From: Terriglobia bacterium
Lineage (GTDB): Bacteria > Acidobacteriota > Terriglobia > Acidiferrales > UBA7541
Direction: 5' to 3'
Assembly: GCA_020073485.1 (NCBI GenBank)
Contig: JAIQFB010000001.1
Coordinates: forward strand, 124,001 to 188,000
DNA length: 64,000 nt
Shown: positions 60,373 through 64,000 of the stretch, piece by piece
Position numbering within the stretch: position 1 is the stretch's first letter
Layout: each line of letters starts with the position of its first letter
Notes under the pieces: model-generated
What the model was told of the DNA's origin: nothing
Seen by the model: only the letters and a program-made list of their open reading frames with translations
Database searches by the model: none
Translations under genes and position numbers: made by a program

Positions 60373-62982
60373 TTACGGGATCGTCGCGGAGACTTCCGCC
60401 GAGAAGGTGCTCTCGGCGCCGGTGGAGTTCACCGCGGTCGCCACGTAGAAGTACGTCTGGGCGGATTGCACGGTCGAATCGACGTAGGTGGTCAAGGTGT
60501 CGACCGACGAGTTCACTTTGGTGTAGGGCCCGCCGGAAACCGACGCGCGGTACACGTTGTAGCCGGACACCGTGGAAGTGCTGGCGTTCCAACCCAAGGT
60601 GACCGAGTGCGCAACCGGAGCCACGCCTGTTCCGGAAAGAGCGATCGTCGCCGGAGACGAGGTGGCGTTGCTGGCTACGGTGGCGGTTCCAGTCACGGCT
60701 CCCGTGGCGGAAGGAGCAAAAGTCACGTTGAGCGTGGCTGTTTGTCCAGGCGTCAGGATTTGTCCAGAGGAGACGCCGCTGCCGGTGAACCCGGAGCCGG
60801 AAACGCTGACGTTGGAGATGTTGACATTCGAGTTGCCGGCGTTGGTGAAGGTCACGGTCAGGGCGCTGCTGGTTCCCGTGGTAACGTTGCCGAAACTCAG
60901 GCTGGTCTTGTTTGCATTCAGAATGAGTGTGGCTGCGGTCACGGTCAAGGTCGCGGCGTTGCTGGTCACATTGCCCGCGCCGTTGGTGACCTTGACGCTG
61001 AACGTCGCGCCATTATCTGCGGACGTCGTGGCCGGAGTGGTGTAGGAAGCCGAAGTCGCTCCGGAGATGGCCGTGCCGTTTCGATTCCACTGGTAGGTGA
61101 GCGTCCCGGCGCCCGAGGCCGTGACCGAGAAGGTCGCGGTCTGCCCGGCGGTGACGGTCTTGTTCGCGGGTTGCGTCGAGATCGTCGGAGGCGCATTGAC
61201 GGTCAGGGTGGCGGCGCTGCTGTTCACCGAGGCCACGGAGTCGGTCACGGTGACGGTGAAGAGCGCGCCGTTGTCCGAAGCCAACGTTGCCGGAGTCGTG
61301 TAGGACGCGGAAGTCGCACCGCTGATGGTGGCACCATTCTTTTTCCACTGATAGGTCAGCGTTCCCGTGCCCGTCGCCGTGACGCTGAACGTTGCCGTTT
61401 GTCCCACATTGACAGTGGTGCTTGCGGGCTGCGCCGAAATCGAGGGCGGCACGTTGACCGTCAAGACAGCGGCATTACTGGTCACACTGCCCACGCTGTT
61501 GGTGACCGTGACGGTGAACTGAGCGCCACCATCGGAAGCGACCGTAGCAGGCATGGTGTAGGAGGCGGAAGTGGCGCCGCCGATGGCCGCGCCGTTCTTC
61601 TTCCATTGATACGTCAATGTTGCCGTGCCCGTCGCGGTGACGCTAAAGGCGGCGGTTTGTCCAGCGGTGACCGTGCGGCTGGCCGGCTGTCCCGTGATCG
61701 TTGGAGCCACGGGGGCTGCGTTGACCGTGAGTACCGCGGAAATGCTGGTTACGCTACCCGTGCTGCCGCCCACGGTGACCGCGAAAAGCGCGCCATTGTC
61801 CGAAATTGTCGTTGCCGGAGTGGTGTAGGACGCGGAAGTTGCGCCGCTGATGGCGACGCCGTTCTTAAACCACAGATAGGTCAGCGTTCCCGTTCCCGTT
61901 GCGGTGACGCTGAACGTCGCCGTTTGTCCCGCGGTGACGGTCTTGCTTGCGGGTTGCGCGGTAATCGTGGGAAGCACTTTGACGGTCAAGGTGGCGGCGT
62001 TGCTGGTCACGCTGCTCACGCTGTTGGTAACCGTGACGGTGAACGAAGCGCCGTTATCGGCAGCAGTCGTGGCAGGCGTGGTATACGACGCGGAAGTGGC
62101 GCCGCTGATGGCCGCGCCGTTTTTCTTCCATTGATAAGAGAGCGTTGCGGTGCCGGCCGCGGTGACGTTGAACGTCGCCGTTTGTCCCGCGGTGACGGTC
62201 TGGCTGGCTGGCTGCTGCGAAATCGATGGAGCAACGGGAGCGGCGGTGACGGTGAGCATCGCGGAGGTGCTGGTCACGTTGCTCGTGCCGCTGGAAATGG
62301 TGACGTTGAAGATCGCGCCGTTATTTGCAGCCACCGTCGCCGGAGTCGTGTAAGACGCGGAAGTCGCGCCGGGGATGGCGACGCCATTCTTAAACCAAAG
62401 ATAGGTCAGTGTTCCTGGTCCGGTTGCGGCAACGCTGAAGGTTGCCGTTTGTCCCGCGGTGACGGTTTGGTTCGCCGGCTGTGTGTTGATCGCGAGAGCC
62501 GTCATGGCCGTTCCCGAGAGAGCAACGGAAAGCGTGGGATCGCTTGCATTGCTGGTCACCGAGACGCTGCCGGTTGCGCTGCCCGCCGCGTGCGGGGCGA
62601 ACTGGACTTGAAACGCGTGGCTCTGCCCGGCCGGCACGGAAATGCCCGCCGCGCTGCCCACGAGGCTGAATTCCGCGCCAGTAACGGTCGCCTGGGAAAT
62701 CATGACGTCGGCAGTGCCGCTGTTGGTCAGGGTCAGGGTCTGTGCGACGGCCGTGCCGACGTTGACGCTTCCGAACGTGACGCTGGTCGCGCTGGCCGCG
62801 AGCGTACCCGCGGCCGAGGAAGTGCTAGCGGCGGCGGGAGCGCCCGCGCCGGTCAGGCCCACGCAGCCCGAAAGAGACAAGGCGGCGATGACGGCAAGGA
62901 AAATGGTCAGGAGTCGGAACGTTGGCGCATTCTGGACTCGTTGGAGTGGCGTGCGATTGTTCGCTTGTGTGTTGAGTTTCAT
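60373..62982 (-). CDS. Large lipoprotein: choice-of-anchor D, six tandem Ig-like modules, choice-of-anchor D, FN3
   Basis: 869 residues. Lipobox LAVIAALSLSGC is followed by VGLTGAGAPAA, almost the same start as its paralog (IGLTGAS). One choice-of-anchor D domain is followed by six Ig-like modules of about 87 residues, each beginning QPAxxTVTAGQTATFSV and ending ATLTV, with a WFKNGVAI or WKKNGAAI core. A second choice-of-anchor D domain (SLSFGNVTTGTSSALTVTF) and an FN3 domain (HSVTLGWNASTSTVSGYNVY) complete it. It is a probable surface lipoprotein extending from the outer membrane. Very low codon variety in the repeats makes it prone to recombination, so module number may vary. Confidence 0.85.
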   Translation of the reverse strand: MKLNTQANNRTPLQRVQNAPTFRLLTIFLAVIAALSLSGCVGLTGAGAPAAASTSSAAGTLAASATSVTFGSVNVGTAVAQTLTLTNSGTADVMISQATVTGAEFSLVGSAAGISVPAGQSHAFQVQFAPHAAGSATGSVSVTSNASDPTLSVALSGTAMTALAINTQPANQTVTAGQTATFSVAATGPGTLTYLWFKNGVAIPGATSASYTTPATVAANNGAIFNVTISSGTSNVTSTSAMLTVTAAPVAPSISQQPASQTVTAGQTATFNVTAAGTATLSYQWKKNGAAISGATSASYTTPATTAADNGASFTVTVTNSVSSVTSNAATLTVKVLPTITAQPASKTVTAGQTATFSVTATGTGTLTYLWFKNGVAISGATSASYTTPATTISDNGALFAVTVGGSTGSVTSISAVLTVNAAPVAPTITGQPASRTVTAGQTAAFSVTATGTATLTYQWKKNGAAIGGATSASYTMPATVASDGGAQFTVTVTNSVGSVTSNAAVLTVNVPPSISAQPASTTVNVGQTATFSVTATGTGTLTYQWKKNGATISGATSASYTTPATLASDNGALFTVTVTDSVASVNSSAATLTVNAPPTISTQPANKTVTAGQTATFSVTASGAGTLTYQWNRNGTAISGATSASYTTPATTSADNGATFSVKVTNGAGNVTSNAATLTVTAATLILNANKTSLSFGNVTTGTSSALTVTFTNAGNSNVNISNVSVSGSGFTGSGVSSGQILTPGQTATLNVTFAPSATGAVTGTATVASNATSSPATIALSGTGVAPVAHSVTLGWNASTSTVSGYNVYRASVSGGPYTKVNSSVDTLTTYVDSTVQSAQTYFYVATAVNSTGAESTFSAEVSATIP

Positions 62983-63018
62983 TACTCTTGCAGTTTAGAA
63001 ATCGCACCGAAAACTCCT

Positions 63019-63048
63019 CTACTGGTCGTTGGATCAAACAAAGGACAG
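63019..63048 (-). promoter_or_regulatory. Shared upstream motif (CTGTCCTT-N16-CAGTAG)
   Basis: CTGTCCTT (63048-63041) and CAGTAG (63024-63019), 16 nt apart on the - strand, 37 nt upstream of the start at 62982. Spacing and distance agree with the copy before the paralogous gene (35 nt from its start). Confidence 0.45.
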
Positions 63049-63218
63049 GGAATGCTACTGGCCGCACGAACAATGGCCTGGTGTACTCGGCGAATAGTGG
63101 TTTTGAATAAGAATTTGTGAGCGGGAAAATTGCAGGAGGGAAATTAGCCGCAATTCATCGCTGCGAACCGGGGAATGGCACGGGCGGGTGCGAAATTTTA
63201 CGAAGGGAGAGCGGTGTC

Positions 63219-63315
63219 GTGGGGCCAGCGCCTCGCCGGCGGCTTTCTGGTGCGCAGCACTTGCGAAATATCGCCGGTTCCTCTTGCATCGGGGCAAGCG
63301 GGACGCCGGCGCCAC
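63219..63315. repeat. Diverged inverted repeat of the GCCGGCG family in the 382-nt gap 62983-63364
   Basis: Left arm GTGGGGCCAGCGCCTCGCC... (63219-63242), right arm ending GACGCCGGCGCCAC (63302-63315), with several mismatches and a long middle. It is related to the elements at 54865 and 58872. Apart from this and the shared motif at 63019, the gap holds nothing recognisable. Confidence 0.6.
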
Positions 63316-63364
63316 CCAAACCAGTCCTCTTCTCTTTGCTGACCAGCGCGATTTGTTTCGCGGA

Positions 63365-63739
63365 CTACTTGCGGCGTTTCCGTTTGCCGGCTCCGGGCTT
63401 TACGCCGATGCGCGGATCGTTCTTCAGAGCCTGCTGCGCGAGCTGCTGGGCGGTTTCTTCAAACGCGTCGCAGGATTGCGCCAGGTAAAGCCACTTGGGC
63501 AACACCGGATGAGGTTGCAAGGCGGGGTAATCGCGGATAAGCACGGAATGAAATTCGCGGGACGTGCACACCAGCAGGCCGTTCCAGGGTTCCTCCTGCG
63601 CGGCCAGCACCAGGACCAGCCTTCCATGCAGATAGGCCGCCTGGCACCCGAACATATGCTTCTGGAAAAAAGACGGCTCCGCTTCCACCGGCTCCAGGAT
63701 CCATTGCAGAGGATGCGGGTGTTTGACTTTCGATTTCAT
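63365..63739 (-). CDS. Small hypothetical protein, weakly TfoX-N-like
   Basis: 124 residues from the ATG at 63739; an upstream extension would run through the tRNA gene and is rejected. MKSKVKHPHPLQWILEPVEA is followed by FFQKHMFGCQAAYLHGRLVLVLA. The MFG-x(6)-G-x-(hydrophobic) pattern recalls the N-terminal domain of TfoX/Sxy proteins, but the match is short. The C-terminus is a basic tail (KPGAGKRKRRK) that might bind nucleic acid. It is not membrane-bound or exported. It stands 12 nt downstream of tRNA-Cys on the same strand. Function not assigned. Confidence 0.65.
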   Translation of the reverse strand: MKSKVKHPHPLQWILEPVEAEPSFFQKHMFGCQAAYLHGRLVLVLAAQEEPWNGLLVCTSREFHSVLIRDYPALQPHPVLPKWLYLAQSCDAFEETAQQLAQQALKNDPRIGVKPGAGKRKRRK

Positions 63740-63751
63740 GGCTTGAAATTT

Positions 63752-63825
63752 TGGAGGCGCGGGGCGGGATCGAACCGCCGATAAAGGTTTTGCAGACCTT
63801 TGCCTTACCACTTGGCGACCGCGCC
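63752..63825 (-). tRNA. tRNA-Cys (anticodon GCA)
   Basis: 74 nt folding as a cloverleaf. The acceptor stem is GGCGCGG / CCGCGCC with discriminator T and an encoded CCA (63752-63754). The anticodon stem is AAAGG / CCTTT with loop CTGCAAA (GCA anticodon), and the T-arm is GGCGG-TTCGATC-CCGCC. The D-arm has GCCAAGTGGTAAGGC. All conserved tRNA positions are seen. It is the only tRNA gene found in the window. Confidence 0.95.
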
Positions 63826-63831
63826 TCGGGT

Positions 63832-63915
63832 GCGGGCTCTGCATGGAGCCCGCCTTAAAAATTGTGCGGGCTTTACTTTTACGCTGAACGCTTCAAGTGA
63901 AGCGTGGAGCCCGCC
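63832..63915. repeat. Palindromes on the 5' side of tRNA-Cys
   Basis: GCGGGCTC / GAGCCCGC (63832-63839 with 63846-63853) and ACGCTTCA / TGAAGCGT (63888-63905) are perfect stems. A further GAGCCCGCC copy lies at 63907-63915. They recall the GGAGCC and GCGGGT hairpins at 18803-18839. The tRNA promoter must overlap this stretch. No gene was seen from here to the end of the window. Confidence 0.6.
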
Positions 63916-64000
63916 CAATGACTATCGCAAACTTCATTCTACCAGAGAGCAGCCCCGGCACCGCCTCTCATCCGACGATCGGCAATGCCGGGCCCCGGCC

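Noticed and set aside
60346-63120. A 924-codon open frame on the + strand opposite the Ig-repeat lipoprotein
   Set aside because: It mirrors the repeats of the real gene on the other strand, is Gly/Arg-rich, has no family features or ribosome-binding site, and comes from GC-rich third positions.

Overview
The window is a GC-rich bacterial chromosome segment dominated by a large exopolysaccharide/surface-glycan locus. Organism (inference, moderate confidence): an Acidobacteriota member, perhaps class Terriglobia. The grounds are long exported proteins built from tandem Ig-like modules, 'choice-of-anchor D' lipoproteins ending in an FN3 domain, an LTxxQ-type periplasmic protein, and many short intergenic palindromes. 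No rRNA, phage, insertion sequence or CRISPR array was seen. One tRNA (Cys) lies near the right end.

Layout. 0-5 kb: metabolic genes (truncated tartrate/malate dehydrogenase-like gene, exported class II aldolase-like protein, Tat-exported amidohydrolase, LTxxQ protein, GNAT, intradiol dioxygenase). 5-10 kb: galE, ugd, a phosphoglycosyl transferase carrying a degenerate GGDEF-like domain, and gmhA. 10.2-16 kb (+): a hexapeptide acyltransferase followed by a compact set of ACP, FabG-like reductase, AMP-dependent acyl ligase, LuxE-like and LuxC-like proteins, with no luciferase nearby. 16.3-45.3 kb (-): a nearly continuous series of 23 EPS genes. In the direction of transcription these are: NusG paralog, wlbA/wlbB/wlbC-like sugar genes, GT4, CE4 deacetylase, two GT2, asparagine-synthase-like amidotransferase, membrane-anchored CE4-like protein, O-antigen ligase/polymerase, GNAT/FemAB-like protein, beta-helix protein, GT2, fdtA/fdtB, flippase, glycosyltransferase-methyltransferase fusion, pyruvyl transferase, FemAB-like protein, CE4 deacetylase, GNVR chain-length protein and BY-kinase. 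46.2-53.2 kb (+): one 2345-residue exported protein with a galactose-oxidase-like N-terminus whose copper-radical residues are all present, then Ig, Big_2 and LamG modules. 53.7-58.4 kb: a Tat-exported aminotransferase and rfbABCD. 59-63 kb: two paralogous Ig/FN3 lipoproteins. 63.4-63.8 kb: a small hypothetical gene and tRNA-Cys.

How it fits together (inference). RfbA/RfbB would supply dTDP-4-keto-6-deoxyglucose both to RfbC/D (rhamnose) and to FdtA/FdtB (3-amino-3,6-dideoxyhexose). WlbA/B/C would make a 2,3-diacetamido uronic acid. GalE and Ugd supply UDP-Gal and UDP-GlcA. The phosphoglycosyl transferase starts the repeat unit, the GTs extend it, and the flippase, ligase/polymerase, GNVR protein and BY-kinase move and polymerise it. 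Deacetylases, FemAB-like enzymes, the pyruvyl transferase and the methyltransferase decorate it. The NusG paralog, with an ops-like element in its own leader, probably lets RNA polymerase read through the ~29 kb operon. The most novel candidates are the LuxC/LuxE/ACP/reductase/ligase/hexapeptide cassette, the NusG-paralog/ops-like pair, the giant copper-radical-oxidase-like adhesin, and a sequence motif shared upstream of three exported-protein genes.
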